Positions 16,908-25,624 are shown, numbered from the stretch's first letter. The stretch is 64,000 nucleotides of DNA from Dactylosporangium roseum (GCF_025264685.1 NZ_CP073721.1:7891501-7955500); one strand, 5' to 3'. The notes: generated from the sequence alone by a model not told the origin. Made by a program: numbers and translations.

Positions 16908-17885
16908 CTATCCGCTGCTGTAGTACCTTGCGGCCCCCGGATGGAGGGGGACCGGATCGGTGTTGGGCGCTGTCGCCTTGTCGTAGTTGCCGCCCTCCGG
17001 GTGAACGCGGGCCAGCTCCGTTTGATGCTCGAAGAGGATCTTGGTCAGGTCGTGTGCGAGCTGCTCAGGCATGTCCGGCGAGACCACGATGAGGTTGCCG
17101 ACGACGATCGTGTCGACGTCGGTGGGCGTGTTGTAGGCCGCCTTCGGCAGTTTCGCCACGCCGTAGACGGCGCCGTAACGGTACGTCAGCGCCTGTTGCA
17201 GTTCGCCGAGCGGCAGGATCGAGAACTGGCCGGGGGCGTTGGCCAGCAGGTCAGTGATGCCGGGCGTGGGCAGGCCGCCGGCGAAGAACATCGCGTCGGT
17301 GGTGCCGGCCAGCATGCCCTTGGTGGTCTCCGGCAGCGAGAGTCGCTGCCGGACGATCTCGGTGTCCGGGTTGATCCCGCCGGCGAAGAGCAGCCGACCG
17401 GCGGCGATGTCGATACCCGAGCCCGCGGAGCCGGTGGAGATCCGCTTGCCCCGCAGCCCGGTGAAGTTCGTGATCTTCGAAGTGTTGCGAACGACGAGGT
17501 GGATGTAGCTCTTGTAGACCCGGGCGAGCGCCACAACCTTTTGCGGCCGACCCTCGAACGGCCCCTTGCCGGTGTACGCGTCGGCGGCGGTGTCCGCCAG
17601 CGTCAGCGCGACGTCCATGTCACCGACGGCGACCCGCTGGAGGTTCTCGCCGGAGGCGCCGGTCGGCTCGGCTCGTGCCTCGTAGCCCGGGACGTACTTG
17701 GTGATGAGGTCGGCGTAGCCGCCGCCGAGCGTGTAGAAGACGCCGGTGGTGTTGCCGGTGGCGATGTAGATCCGCCCGCCGTGCCACAGACCCGCGCCAG
17801 GACGCTGTGGCACGCTCGCGCAGCCGGCGAGGAGCAACGCTCCCGCCAGTACCGCTGCGAAGATTTTGCTCCTCAAACGCATCAC
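16908..17885 (-). CDS. TAXI family TRAP-type solute-binding lipoprotein
   Basis: A 325-residue periplasmic-type binding protein of the TAXI family. The N-terminus has a signal sequence with lipobox LAGC at about residue 22, so it is membrane-anchored outside the cell. Early features are YIATGNTTGVFYTLGG and GSAGSGIDIAA, both typical of TAXI proteins. GTG at 17885 or ATG at 17882 could start it; either way it overlaps the roadblock gene stop by one to four bases. No TRAP permease (4TM/12TM) gene is adjacent, so it may act as a ligand sensor for the histidine-kinase-like partner upstream; that is inference. Confidence 0.84.
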   Translation of the reverse strand: MMRLRSKIFAAVLAGALLLAGCASVPQRPGAGLWHGGRIYIATGNTTGVFYTLGGGYADLITKYVPGYEARAEPTGASGENLQRVAVGDMDVALTLADTAADAYTGKGPFEGRPQKVVALARVYKSYIHLVVRNTSKITNFTGLRGKRISTGSAGSGIDIAAGRLLFAGGINPDTEIVRQRLSLPETTKGMLAGTTDAMFFAGGLPTPGITDLLANAPGQFSILPLGELQQALTYRYGAVYGVAKLPKAAYNTPTDVDTIVVGNLIVVSPDMPEQLAHDLTKILFEHQTELARVHPEGGNYDKATAPNTDPVPLHPGAARYYSSG

Positions 17886-18298
17886 TTGGACATCGCGTCG
17901 CGCGGCAGCGGATCCAGGGCGTCGGCGACCCGGTGGACCAGCATCGCGGTCTCGTAGCCGACCTGGCCGAGGTCACAGCCGGGGGCTGCGAGGACACCGA
18001 GGAGGGCACGGTCGCCGACCGCCATGACGATCATGACGCCGCCGTCCATGTCGACGATCGTCTGCCGCACGTTTCCCGCCTGCATGAGCCGGGCCGCACC
18101 GAAGACCAGGCTGGCGAGGCCGCTGATGACCGCGGAGAGGTGGTCCGCCTGGTCCACCGGCAGGTCGGCCGAGCTGGCGAGCCGCAGCCCGTCGCCGGAA
18201 ACGGTGATCGCGTGCGCGACGTCCGGCACCTGCCGCGCGAAACTGGTCATGAGCCAGTCGAGCTGTCCGGCGCCGGAGGGTTGCTGTGGTATGGCCAT
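17882..18298 (-). CDS. Roadblock/LC7 domain protein (CvnB-like)
   Basis: A 138-residue roadblock/LC7 protein. The start region LDWLMTSFARQVPDVAHAITVSGDG is shown here only by its first part, LDWLMTSFARQVPDV, the standard CvnB/MglB-like beginning. In conservons it binds the sensor CvnA and the GTPase CvnD. Its ATG directly abuts the TAG of the sensor gene, and its own stop overlaps the TAXI gene. The usual downstream DUF742 and GTPase genes are absent. Confidence 0.88.
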   Translation of the reverse strand: MAIPQQPSGAGQLDWLMTSFARQVPDVAHAITVSGDGLRLASSADLPVDQADHLSAVISGLASLVFGAARLMQAGNVRQTIVDMDGGVMIVMAVGDRALLGVLAAPGCDLGQVGYETAMLVHRVADALDPLPRDAMSK

Positions 18299-20791
18299 CT
18301 ACTGATCCTTCTGTCCTGGGGCTGCGCTGCTGGTGCGACGTGTGGCGGCCGAGACGCCCTCGGCGAACGCGGTCAGCCGGGAGCGGATGAGCTCCGGGTC
18401 GACCACGCCGCCACGAGACGTCGGCGGCGGCTGTTCGGTGGTACCTGGCGCGAGCTGCGCACCGGGCCGGCGGCGGGGAAGGTTCTCTTCGGTCATCGAG
18501 CCGCCTCCGGCGCCGGACGGGTTCCCCGGGCGTGGTGGCCATTCGCCGGGAGGGGCCCAGGTTGGCTGAACTGGCGGCGGCGTCGGGGTGGTGCCGCTGC
18601 TGAGGTACGGACGGAACCAGGGCGCGGCCGGTCGGCTCGCTGCTGCCGCCGCCGGGGTGGTGACCGGCTGCGACTGGGATGCGGAACGCGGTCGTCCGAG
18701 CGGGGCACCGACGGTCGACGACACATGGACCGGCGCTTGACGCTGCGGCTCCTGCCGGGCGGCGGGCAGCGCGCTCATCAGCTCCAGGACGCTATGCGGC
18801 AGGGCCACGTAGGCGACCGTGCCGCTGCCCGTGGCGTGGAGCTGGACGCGAATCCCGTGCCGCGCGGCGAGGTGGGAGACCACGTGCAGGCCCATCGTGC
18901 CGGCGGCGGCGCTGCTCAGCGTGCTGGGCATGGACAGCCGGGAGTTGATCTCGGTGAGCCGGGCCGGCATGACGCCGATGCCGCTGTCGTGGACTCGGAT
19001 CATGGCGCCGTCGACCGTCGCGCGGGCGTCGACACGTACCGGCTGGTTCGGCGGGGAGAACGTCGTGGCGTTCTCCAGCAGCTCGGCGAGCAGATGCACG
19101 AGGTCACCGACGACCGGGCCGGTGATCGCCAGTTCGGAGGTCCGCACCTCGACCCGGTGGAAGTCCTCGATCTCGGACGCGGCGGCCGCGACGACGGCGC
19201 CGACCCGCACCGCCTGGGTGGCCGGGCGGCCGGGCTCGCCGCCGGCGAGGACCAGCAGGTTCTCCCCGTTGCGGCGCAGACGCGCGGCGAGGTGGTCGAG
19301 GGCGAACAGACGGGCCAGCACGTCGGGGTCGGTCTCGTCGCGCTCGAACTCGTCGAGGAGCCGTAGCTGGCGGGTGATGAGCGTCCGGATGCGCCGGGCC
19401 AGGACCTCGGCCATGCGCGCCACGTCGACACGCAGCGCGGCCTGCTCGCCCGCGAGGCGCAGCGCCGTGCGGTGCACGGTGGCGAACGCGTCGGCGACCT
19501 GGCCGATCTCGTCGTTCGTCGCGGCGATGCCGCGGGTGACGGCCGCCGCGCTCCGGCCGGACTCGGTCGTCGACGGCGCTGCCGAGCCGGTGATCACGGA
19601 GTCGATGGCGTCGGGCAGGTCGCGCCGGGCGAGCTGTAGGGCCGCGCCCCGCAGCCGGCGCAGTCGCCGCGCGGTCCGCACCGCGAGCGCGATGGCGATG
19701 GCGAGAGCGGCGAGACCGAGGACGGCGGTGCCGATGCCGGTCGCCCAGGCGCGGCGGGAGGCGTTGATCGCGATCTCTTCGGCGCGCAGGTCGAGACGGT
19801 CGGAGAGGCCGAGGCGGACCAGGTTGAGGCGACGGATCACGCCGCTCTGCGCCACGAACCACGCGTCGGCGTCGGCCTTGAGGCCGCCGGGGTTCCGCTC
19901 CGCGTCGCGGGCGGCGGCACTCATCTTGCCGGCGTTGTCGACGTCGCTGCCGCGCATCTCGTTGTCGAAGGCGCGAGCCTCCGCGGCGGTCGCCGCGCGC
20001 CGGAATTCGGCCTGCCGCTGCTCGCGCGCGCCGCGGACCTCGGACATCGTGCCGAGTTCCCCCGGCTCGAGGCTGCCTCGGCTGAAGACGGTGCGCAGGA
20101 GGTCGCGCTCCAGGGCCGCGTAGTGCTCGACGGCGGCGACCGCGGCGACCGCGCGTGCGGCGTTGGCGAGCTCGATGTCCTCGATCTGCGCGGGCACGGC
20201 GTCGGCGATGGCCAGCAGCGCCTCCGCCAGCCCGCGGTACACCGGGTCGCTCATCAGCGACACCGGTGCGCCGTTCTCGGCCGCCTCGCGGGTGCTGTCG
20301 AGCCGGCCGTAGAGCTCGTTGGCCGTGCGGATTCCAGGTCTCAGTGCCGGCACGGCCTCGACCGCCTTGCGACTGTCGGTGAGGTACCGGCGGGCGGCCG
20401 CGTCGGTGCGCTCGCGCTGGGCCACCACGAGCGCGGAGCCGGACTTGCCACCGCGCCGGTGCAACGCCGTCGTCTCGGAGACCTCCCGCTCGAGCTCGTG
20501 GCCGAAGAGCACCGCACTGGTGGCCGTGAGCGCGACGGTACGGGCACGACCCGCGTCACGGGCGGCGTCGGCCGCGGTGGCTGCCTGGGCGGTGCTCAGG
20601 GCGGCGAGGCCGACCATGGCCACGATGATCGGCGCGAGCAACTGGGTGCGAACGGAGCGCAGCCGGCCGGGACGGAGGCCGCCGCCGCGCCGGTGCCCGG
20701 CGACGGACGTGTCAGCGCCGCCCGGGCGGCGCGCCTGACCGCTGCCGCCACCGCGCGGAATCGGAACACTGGGCGAGCCACTGCCTGCCAA
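18299..20791 (-). CDS. Sensor-histidine-kinase-like protein with nitrate-sensing-type extracellular domain (CvnA-like)
   Basis: An 830-residue membrane sensor. A first membrane helix near residues 50-70 is followed by a long helical extracellular NIT-type domain, a second helix near residue 355, a HAMP-like region and a GHKL ATPase domain. The N box is ELLENATTFSPP and the glycine-rich regions are HDSGIGV and GTMGLHVV. The dimerisation segment FALDHLAARLRRNGENL is typical of CvnA proteins. The C-terminus is a proline-rich, probably disordered tail. The TTG start at 20791 is supported by GGAGG seven bases upstream. It heads an operon with roadblock and TAXI genes. Confidence 0.86.
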   Translation of the reverse strand: MAGSGSPSVPIPRGGGSGQARRPGGADTSVAGHRRGGGLRPGRLRSVRTQLLAPIIVAMVGLAALSTAQAATAADAARDAGRARTVALTATSAVLFGHELEREVSETTALHRRGGKSGSALVVAQRERTDAAARRYLTDSRKAVEAVPALRPGIRTANELYGRLDSTREAAENGAPVSLMSDPVYRGLAEALLAIADAVPAQIEDIELANAARAVAAVAAVEHYAALERDLLRTVFSRGSLEPGELGTMSEVRGAREQRQAEFRRAATAAEARAFDNEMRGSDVDNAGKMSAAARDAERNPGGLKADADAWFVAQSGVIRRLNLVRLGLSDRLDLRAEEIAINASRRAWATGIGTAVLGLAALAIAIALAVRTARRLRRLRGAALQLARRDLPDAIDSVITGSAAPSTTESGRSAAAVTRGIAATNDEIGQVADAFATVHRTALRLAGEQAALRVDVARMAEVLARRIRTLITRQLRLLDEFERDETDPDVLARLFALDHLAARLRRNGENLLVLAGGEPGRPATQAVRVGAVVAAAASEIEDFHRVEVRTSELAITGPVVGDLVHLLAELLENATTFSPPNQPVRVDARATVDGAMIRVHDSGIGVMPARLTEINSRLSMPSTLSSAAAGTMGLHVVSHLAARHGIRVQLHATGSGTVAYVALPHSVLELMSALPAARQEPQRQAPVHVSSTVGAPLGRPRSASQSQPVTTPAAAAASRPAAPWFRPYLSSGTTPTPPPVQPTWAPPGEWPPRPGNPSGAGGGSMTEENLPRRRPGAQLAPGTTEQPPPTSRGGVVDPELIRSRLTAFAEGVSAATRRTSSAAPGQKDQ

Positions 20792-21012
20792 CCCGGAGCC
20801 TCCTCACGACAACCACGTCAGTCAATATAGGCGTTGACTAACGGTCAAATCGACGGTGACGGAGCGTGTCGAAAGGTGCTCCCACAGCGCAGCGGCGGAG
20901 GCCGAGCCACTACGGATCACGATCAGGCACGCTACTGGAAAGCAGCCCTCGCGACGAGAGCCCCTGCGCTCATCGGCGGCGCGCAGGAGCCGAACGGCGG
21001 AGCGGTTGACGA

Positions 21013-21465
21013 CTAAGCGTCACGACGTCGTCGCGTTACGAACCAGACGGCCGCACCGGCGATCACGACCACAACGCCGAGGCCGATCCCGGGCGCCGAT
21101 CGGCGGCTCGCCCGCTTCGGCGGCGGCGTGCCAGCGGGTGAGGCCGCATGGCTGGTCAGAGGGGTTGTCGATGCGGGCGGCGACGCCGACACGGACACGG
21201 TCGGGCGCCCCGACGGCTCCCGGATGGAGGGCAGCGAAGCGAGTGGCGGAATGGAGGACGGCTCATGGAGAGCCGGCGAACGACCACCGGGCTCGACGAG
21301 TGGTGGCGGACCGGGCAGGGGAACACCCGGCGGCGGCGTCGGCCCGGGCGCCACCACGCCGGCGGGTGGAGCCGGCTCCCCGGCCGGAAAAGCCGGCACC
21401 GCGGCGGCGGAAGGAGCCAAAGCCCCGCCGGCCAACACCAACGACAGCAACAGCAGTGGCTTCAC
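21013..21465 (-). CDS. Secreted proline-rich protein with C-terminal membrane anchor
   Basis: About 150 residues. The GTG at 21465 gives a good signal peptide (MKPLLLLSLVLAGGALA). A long Pro/Ala/Ser-rich region follows, then a hydrophobic segment GIGLGVVVVIAGAAVWFV and a terminal RRRR cluster. This layout resembles sortase-anchored or tail-anchored wall proteins, but no LPxTG-like motif is clear. The frame also extends upstream to a TTG at 21513, which I consider less likely. Function unknown. Confidence 0.6.
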   Translation of the reverse strand: MKPLLLLSLVLAGGALAPSAAAVPAFPAGEPAPPAGVVAPGPTPPPGVPLPGPPPLVEPGGRSPALHEPSSIPPLASLPSIREPSGRPTVSVSASPPASTTPLTSHAASPAGTPPPKRASRRSAPGIGLGVVVVIAGAAVWFVTRRRRDA

Positions 21466-21540
21466 ACCGGCCCCAACGGCACCGCCGGCGGCCGGTTGAG
21501 CCTTTCGGCGCAATCAACCACCGGCGGAAACGTCAGGGGG

Positions 21541-21810
21541 CTACCGGCGGCGCTGCCCGGTCCGCACGCGGACCGGGGCCGGCTCCTGTTCACGCAGGTT
21601 GAGCACGAACCGGCCCAGCAGCACGGCCGAGACGACCACGCACAGCGCCAGCACCGTTGCGGCCACCGCGGCGGCGCCCGACGTCGCCAACCAGGCCGCG
21701 TCCGCCAGCAGCACGAGCAGCCAGAGCGCGGCGGTCGCCTTCAGGTCCGCCCGGGGCCGGCCGACGCCTGCGACGCGTGGCCTCGGTGCACGGTTGCGGT
21801 ATCGAGTCAT
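21541..21810 (-). CDS. Small two-helix membrane protein
   Basis: An 89-residue protein with a basic N-terminus, two adjacent hydrophobic helices (about residues 27-46 and 47-68) and a basic C-terminus. The ATG has GGAGGT eight bases upstream, a strong ribosome binding site. It precedes the proline-rich anchored protein by 75 bases on the same strand and may be cotranscribed. I do not recognise the family. Confidence 0.65.
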   Translation of the reverse strand: MTRYRNRAPRPRVAGVGRPRADLKATAALWLLVLLADAAWLATSGAAAVAATVLALCVVVSAVLLGRFVLNLREQEPAPVRVRTGQRRR

Positions 21811-22101
21811 GTGGGTTCACCTCCGTGCATTGATGGATACCCAGACTCGCCGAAATGAAGCGCGTCAAGCCGTCTCCACAAAAACCGCCACGGTGCGTGC
21901 GGGAACAATGAACGAACCGTGAGCACTGTCGAAGGTGGACTGTCGCACCACCGGGTCGGCGGAGGCCGCCTGGACGGGGTGCGGGGCGCCCCGGTGTAGC
22001 CGGTCCGTGCCGGGGCGAGGCCGTCGCCCCACAGATGCAGGCCCCACCCGGTGTAGCTGCCGCCCGTCCGTCCATAGTGGACGGAAATGCCGTGCCCGGC
22101 G

Positions 22102-22551
22102 TCACTGCCTGAGGGTCTCGACGATCTGTTGACTGATCTCGCGGAGCTGCTCGACCTGCTCGGGGGTGAGCGGGTCGAACAGGTGGGTGCGGACGGTTTC
22201 GACGTGGCCGGGCGCGGCGGCCTCCAGCGCGGCGAAGCCGTCGTCGGTCAGGTCGGCGAACTGGCCGCGCTTGTCGTCGTCGCAGTCGCGCCGCCGGACC
22301 CAGCCGCGGCTCTCCAGCCGCGTGACCGCGTGTGAGAGGCGACTGCGGGACGAGCGGGTCAGGACGGCCAGCTCACTCATGCGCAGCGACCGGCCGGGCG
22401 ACTCGGAGAGCACGACGAGAATCTCGTAATACGCATGCGGCATACCGGCGTCATGCTGCAACTCCCGGTCGAGCCGGTCGATGAGCAGCGTGGCGGCGGC
22501 ATAGAAGGCGCGCCAGGCGCGCTGCTCGTCATCGTCGAGCCAGCGGGTCAC
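22102..22551 (-). CDS. MarR family transcriptional regulator
   Basis: A 149-residue MarR-type winged-helix repressor. The recognition region is LRMSELAVLTRSSRSRLSHA, and the wing contains RRRDCDDDKRGQF with the DxRG-type motif. GTG start. It is divergent from the padR remnant/HAAS pair, and the AT-rich stretch at 22552-22600 presumably holds its promoter. Target genes unknown. Confidence 0.88.
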   Translation of the reverse strand: MTRWLDDDEQRAWRAFYAAATLLIDRLDRELQHDAGMPHAYYEILVVLSESPGRSLRMSELAVLTRSSRSRLSHAVTRLESRGWVRRRDCDDDKRGQFADLTDDGFAALEAAAPGHVETVRTHLFDPLTPEQVEQLREISQQIVETLRQ

Positions 22552-22601
22552 CCCGTTATTTTTGCACGTACGGAAATCTTACCGATCATGCCCGACTGCT
22601 C

Positions 22602-22620
22602 TACCTTGTGACGCAAGGTA
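22602..22620. promoter_or_regulatory. Operator-like palindrome upstream of the padR remnant
   Basis: Inverted repeat TACCTTG, five bases, CAAGGTA. It lies just ahead of a broken padR gene and its HAAS-domain partner, where a PadR autoregulatory operator would be expected. If PadR is dead, another regulator would have to use it. Confidence 0.5.
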
Positions 22621-22623
22621 CCG

Positions 22624-22839
22624 TGCCTGGCATGGATGTGTCGTCCGCCGTCCCGGCGCCGAGCGCAGGCTCTGTCCGCTGCTCGCCCGCCTCCGCCGGG
22701 CCGGCTGGGTCGAGACCACCTGGCGGGAGTCGCCCGCCGGCCCGCCGCGCCGCTGTTCCGAGCTGCCCCCAGCGGCCGCTCGGCGCTGCGCCACTTCCGG
22801 GACACCGTTGACCGAATCGCGGGAACGAGGGCGGCATGA
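22624..22839 (+). pseudogene. Degenerate PadR family regulator
   Basis: Pieces of a PadR protein are readable in three successive frames. A first piece ends in SAGSV. The second reads PLLARLRRAGWVETTWRESP and continues through AGPPRR. A third reads PSGRSALRHFRDTVDRIAG. The first junction lacks several bases where a tyrosine codon is expected. The second falls at a run of five C residues near 22770 and would be repaired by one more C. The N-terminal half of the winged helix is missing. The stop overlaps the HAAS gene start (ATGA), as in intact padR-HAAS operons. Confidence 0.75.
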
Positions 22840-23279
22840 GCACCTACGATGGCCTGGTCAACGACTATCTCCGCGCCGTCGAGCAAGCCTTGGCGGGCGT
22901 GCCCGCCAGTCGGCGCGACGAGCTGCTCGCCGACCTGAGCGAGCACATCGCCGCCAAGCGGGCCGAGCTGGCTCCGGACCGCGAGACCGAGGTCGAGGTG
23001 CGGTCGATCCTCGAGCTGCTGGGCGACCCGGCCGACGTCGCCGCCGAGGCCATGCTGGACGCCGAGCCGCGGCCTCCGATGGTGATCCAGCCCGGCAAGA
23101 AACTCGGCGCGGTAGCGTGGGTGTTGATCACGATCGCGGCGGTGTCGACCCTCTGCGTGGGGACGGTCCTGGTCGGCGTGCTGCTGTTCGTGGCCGGCAG
23201 CGACAGCTCGGACTCCGAGACCACCCCGATCGAGTCACCCGCCGCGGTGTCGCGGTCCCCGGTCCCCTCACCCACCTGA
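22836..23279 (+). CDS. HAAS-domain membrane protein
   Basis: A 147-residue protein with an N-terminal HAAS signalling domain (segments YLRAVEQALAGVP, RRDELLADLSEHI and LLGDPADVA), one membrane helix at about residues 90-118 and a short Ser/Pro-rich extracellular tail. HAAS proteins are usually paired with PadR repressors; here the PadR is broken while its ATGA overlap is kept. A short duplicate of the gene's 3' end (CCCACCTGAGTGGC) recurs about 60 bases downstream. Confidence 0.82.
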   Translation: MSTYDGLVNDYLRAVEQALAGVPASRRDELLADLSEHIAAKRAELAPDRETEVEVRSILELLGDPADVAAEAMLDAEPRPPMVIQPGKKLGAVAWVLITIAAVSTLCVGTVLVGVLLFVAGSDSSDSETTPIESPAAVSRSPVPSPT

Positions 23280-23547
23280 GTGGCCAGTTCAGCGGTATCC
23301 ACAGCGGCCCGCGCCAGCCCCGGTCCCGTGACCCACCTGAGTGGCGCCGATCCGAGCGATTCCGGCAACGGGCCGCTGGTCGTTTCCGCCATGGCGATAA
23401 CCGAAGCGCAGAGCATCGGTTTCATCACGGAGCTTTCGTGTCGCGGGTGCACGATGTCGTTGACTTCAACGTTCCCGCAGGCGGCCGGCGACGACCGCCC
23501 GGCCCTGGCCGCCGACTGCATGCCGGCGGCCGTCGCGGCCGTGCACA

Positions 23548-23810
23548 AGGCCGCGAAGGTGTGCCCAACAGCCCTTTCAGCCCGAACAAGGCCGACAATT
23601 CGGGCGCGGTGGCTCGGAGGCTCCACCGCCGAGGCGTGCCGGCCAGCGCCGTTCCGCCGCCACGCCTCTCGATCTCATGATCATGGGAAAGATGTGGCTG
23701 CCCCGATAGCCACATCTTTCCCATGATCACGAGTCGGGCGGACCGGAGCGCGCCGACCCGGGTCCAGCGGCGACCACGAGCGACAGACACCACCCGCACG
23801 ACCGTGCGTC
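23548..23810. repeat. Dispersed repeat family 2, copy B (forward)
   Basis: Contains the family blocks GTGCCCAACAGCCC, GGCCGACAATTCGGGCG, CTCGATCTCATGATCATGGG, the hairpin at 23678-23729, and GTCCAGCGGCGACCACGAGC followed by GACAGACACC. The last block is shared nearly perfectly with copy D near 51500. Non-coding. Confidence 0.85.
23678..23729. repeat. Family 2 hairpin, copy B
   Basis: A perfect 22-base stem (23678-23699 with 23708-23729) and an eight-base loop GCCCCGAT. The same loop occurs in copies A and D. Confidence 0.9.
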
Positions 23811-23897
23811 ACCATCCCGTAGCGCAACACCGAGGTTGACAGACGACCGCCCGGCTTGGCGACGCGGCCTTGCGTCGGAGCAGCCAGACGCTTCCAA

Positions 23898-24029
23898 ATG
23901 ATCATGAGATCGAGCGACATGCGGCGGACTGCGTCGGAACGCGCGCCACCCCGACACCCCGGCGGCGCCCGAGTTGCCGGCTCCATCCGGGTTGGCCAGG
24001 GGGCTGATGGGCCGAACTTCGCGGCCTCG
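23898..24029. repeat. Dispersed repeat family 2, copy B' (inverted)
   Basis: The reverse complement of this segment contains GGCCGCGAAGTTCGGCCCAT and GCCGCATGTCGCTCGATCTC followed by ATGATC, aligning well with copies B and C. It lies about 90 bases beyond copy B in opposite orientation, so the pair forms a larger inverted structure. The long hairpin is not present in this copy. Confidence 0.78.
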
Positions 24030-24516
24030 CACCTGGGCAGCCGGATGCTTCCAACGATCAAGGAATCCGGGACGGGCCGCGCGCTGCACGGCCGCCATGT
24101 CAACGTCATCTAGTGCCCCGATGGGCGGACAGTAGGCCGCCGGGTCCGCGGACACATGCCTTCCCGTGCTGGGTTAGCTCAAGGGGATCAGTCCTTTGCC
24201 GGCGAGGCGCTCAAGCGCCAGCGGATTGTGCAACTGCGACCCAGCTCGCGACCCCGCCTCACAACACAGGGAGCCGCCCGTCAGTCGCGGCGCCGCGCAG
24301 AAGCGGCCGCGAGGCCCGGCGAGACCTCGCGACCGCAGCTCCTGGAAGACGTCGCCGAGCGGACGGCGCTTGCGCGAGTCCGCTCGGCGACCAACGTCCG
24401 CATCGCCCCGTCCTCCCCAATTCGATACGGACGTGCCACCGCCCCCGATCGTGTCCGACCCGCGACCACTCCCCCCGGTCCGACGCCTTGTGGCTGGTGG
24501 GTCCAGGTCAGCGTAT
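24030..24516. other. No gene recognised
   Basis: Several open frames overlap here on both strands but none has a ribosome binding site, recognisable domain or coding-like composition. I see no RNA gene. Confidence 0.4.
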
Positions 24517-24528
24517 CTAGACGTCTAG
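24517..24528. promoter_or_regulatory. 12-base palindrome CTAGACGTCTAG
   Basis: A perfect palindrome 45 bases upstream of the GTG of the HTH gene at 24574. Position and symmetry suggest an operator, possibly for that HTH protein itself. Confidence 0.45.
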
Positions 24529-24573
24529 GTTCGCGCAATTGTTGATTTGGGGAATTGTCGATAGCCTTGCGGC

Positions 24574-25122
24574 GTGCATGGCCGCCTCTTTCCAGTCGCC
24601 GAGGACTGGTATGAATGGCGCCAGGACGACCCGCCCCTGGCCAGGACGGTCCGGGTGCGGATCGGAGTGGGTGCCGGCGGGCGGCTGGTGCTGACCGGGC
24701 TGCTCATCGACGGCACACCCAGCGCCGATCTGTTGCGCGCGATCCCCGTCGGTCGCATCGAGGCCGCGGCCAACGCGCAGTTGGCGGTCGTCGACACCCC
24801 CCTCGGTACGACTCCTGTGCTCAGCACCAGGGCCCGACCTGTCACGGCGCCGGTCGCCGAGGATGTCGGCTGGGAAATGGTGGAGCCGGCGCTCGCCGTG
24901 GCGCGGACGGTCCCGAGCACAGCGGTGCGCCTGCGCGGCCGGCCCGACGTGTTCTACCGCGAGGTCGCCGACGTCTATCTCAACTTCGCCCAGGTCTCGC
25001 CCCGGCCGGCATGCGACCTCGCCGACCAGCGCGGAGTGCCGGTCAGCACCGCGCACCGGTGGGTCAAGGAGGCCCGCCGGCGCGGGTTCCTCCCGCCGGG
25101 CCGGCCCGGCAAGAGCGGTTGA
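24574..25122 (+). CDS. Actinobacterial protein with C-terminal helix-turn-helix
   Basis: A 182-residue protein. The first ~125 residues form a mixed alpha/beta domain that I do not recognise. The C-terminal ~50 residues (YREVADVYLNFAQ ... STAHRWVKEARRRGFLPP) look like a helix-turn-helix of the kind found in many actinomycete proteins of unknown role. GTG start with a weak ribosome binding site. A 12-base palindrome precedes it. Probably a transcription regulator; target unknown. Confidence 0.65.
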   Translation: MHGRLFPVAEDWYEWRQDDPPLARTVRVRIGVGAGGRLVLTGLLIDGTPSADLLRAIPVGRIEAAANAQLAVVDTPLGTTPVLSTRARPVTAPVAEDVGWEMVEPALAVARTVPSTAVRLRGRPDVFYREVADVYLNFAQVSPRPACDLADQRGVPVSTAHRWVKEARRRGFLPPGRPGKSG

Positions 25123-25183
25123 CACGGATCACCCGAGCTCCAGCCGGATCGGCGGGGATGCATGGCCCCGGTATGGTGGGGCC

Positions 25184-25624
25184 GTGTCGATCGACGACGC
25201 GTTACGCGCGAAGGTGCACCGGCTGGTGACCGACTATGTCGGCGGCCAGGCGGTGCCGCCCGACCTCAGCACGGCACCGGTGGCGATCCGCAGCGGCACT
25301 GCCGTGCTTTACCTGCGGCTCATCGCCAACGCTCCACCACTGGTCCGGATCTTCTCGCCGCTGCTGCGCAAGATCGACCGCTCGCCCGAGCTGCTGGTCG
25401 AGCTCAACGAACTGAACGGCCGGCTCAACTTCCTCCGGATCTTCTGGCGCGACCAGTCGGTCATCGCCTCCACCGAGCTGCTGGCCGAGACGCTCGACCC
25501 GATCGAGCTGAGCAACGCCTGCGACTGGATCGCCGACGCCGCCGACTACTACGACGAGCGGCTGCACGACCAGTTCGGCGGGGAGCTGGCATTCAGTCCG
25601 CCGCCGGCCGTCGAACGGCCCTGA
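25184..25624 (+). CDS. YbjN / T3SS-chaperone-like domain protein
   Basis: A 146-residue protein with the two-layer fold pattern of actinobacterial YbjN-like proteins (VAIRSGTAVLYLRLI ... SPLLRKIDRSPELLVELNELNG ... ETLDPIELSNACDWIADAADYYD). Members are thought to bind peptides or act as chaperones; function is poorly known. I chose GTG at 25184, preceded by GGTGGGG, over longer frames upstream that overlap the HTH gene. Confidence 0.72.
   Translation: MSIDDALRAKVHRLVTDYVGGQAVPPDLSTAPVAIRSGTAVLYLRLIANAPPLVRIFSPLLRKIDRSPELLVELNELNGRLNFLRIFWRDQSVIASTELLAETLDPIELSNACDWIADAADYYDERLHDQFGGELAFSPPPAVERP

Noticed and set aside
24160..24230. Sequence GGTTAGCTCAAGGGGATCAG reminiscent of a tRNA D-arm
   Set aside because: No acceptor stem, anticodon arm or T-loop could be fitted around it.
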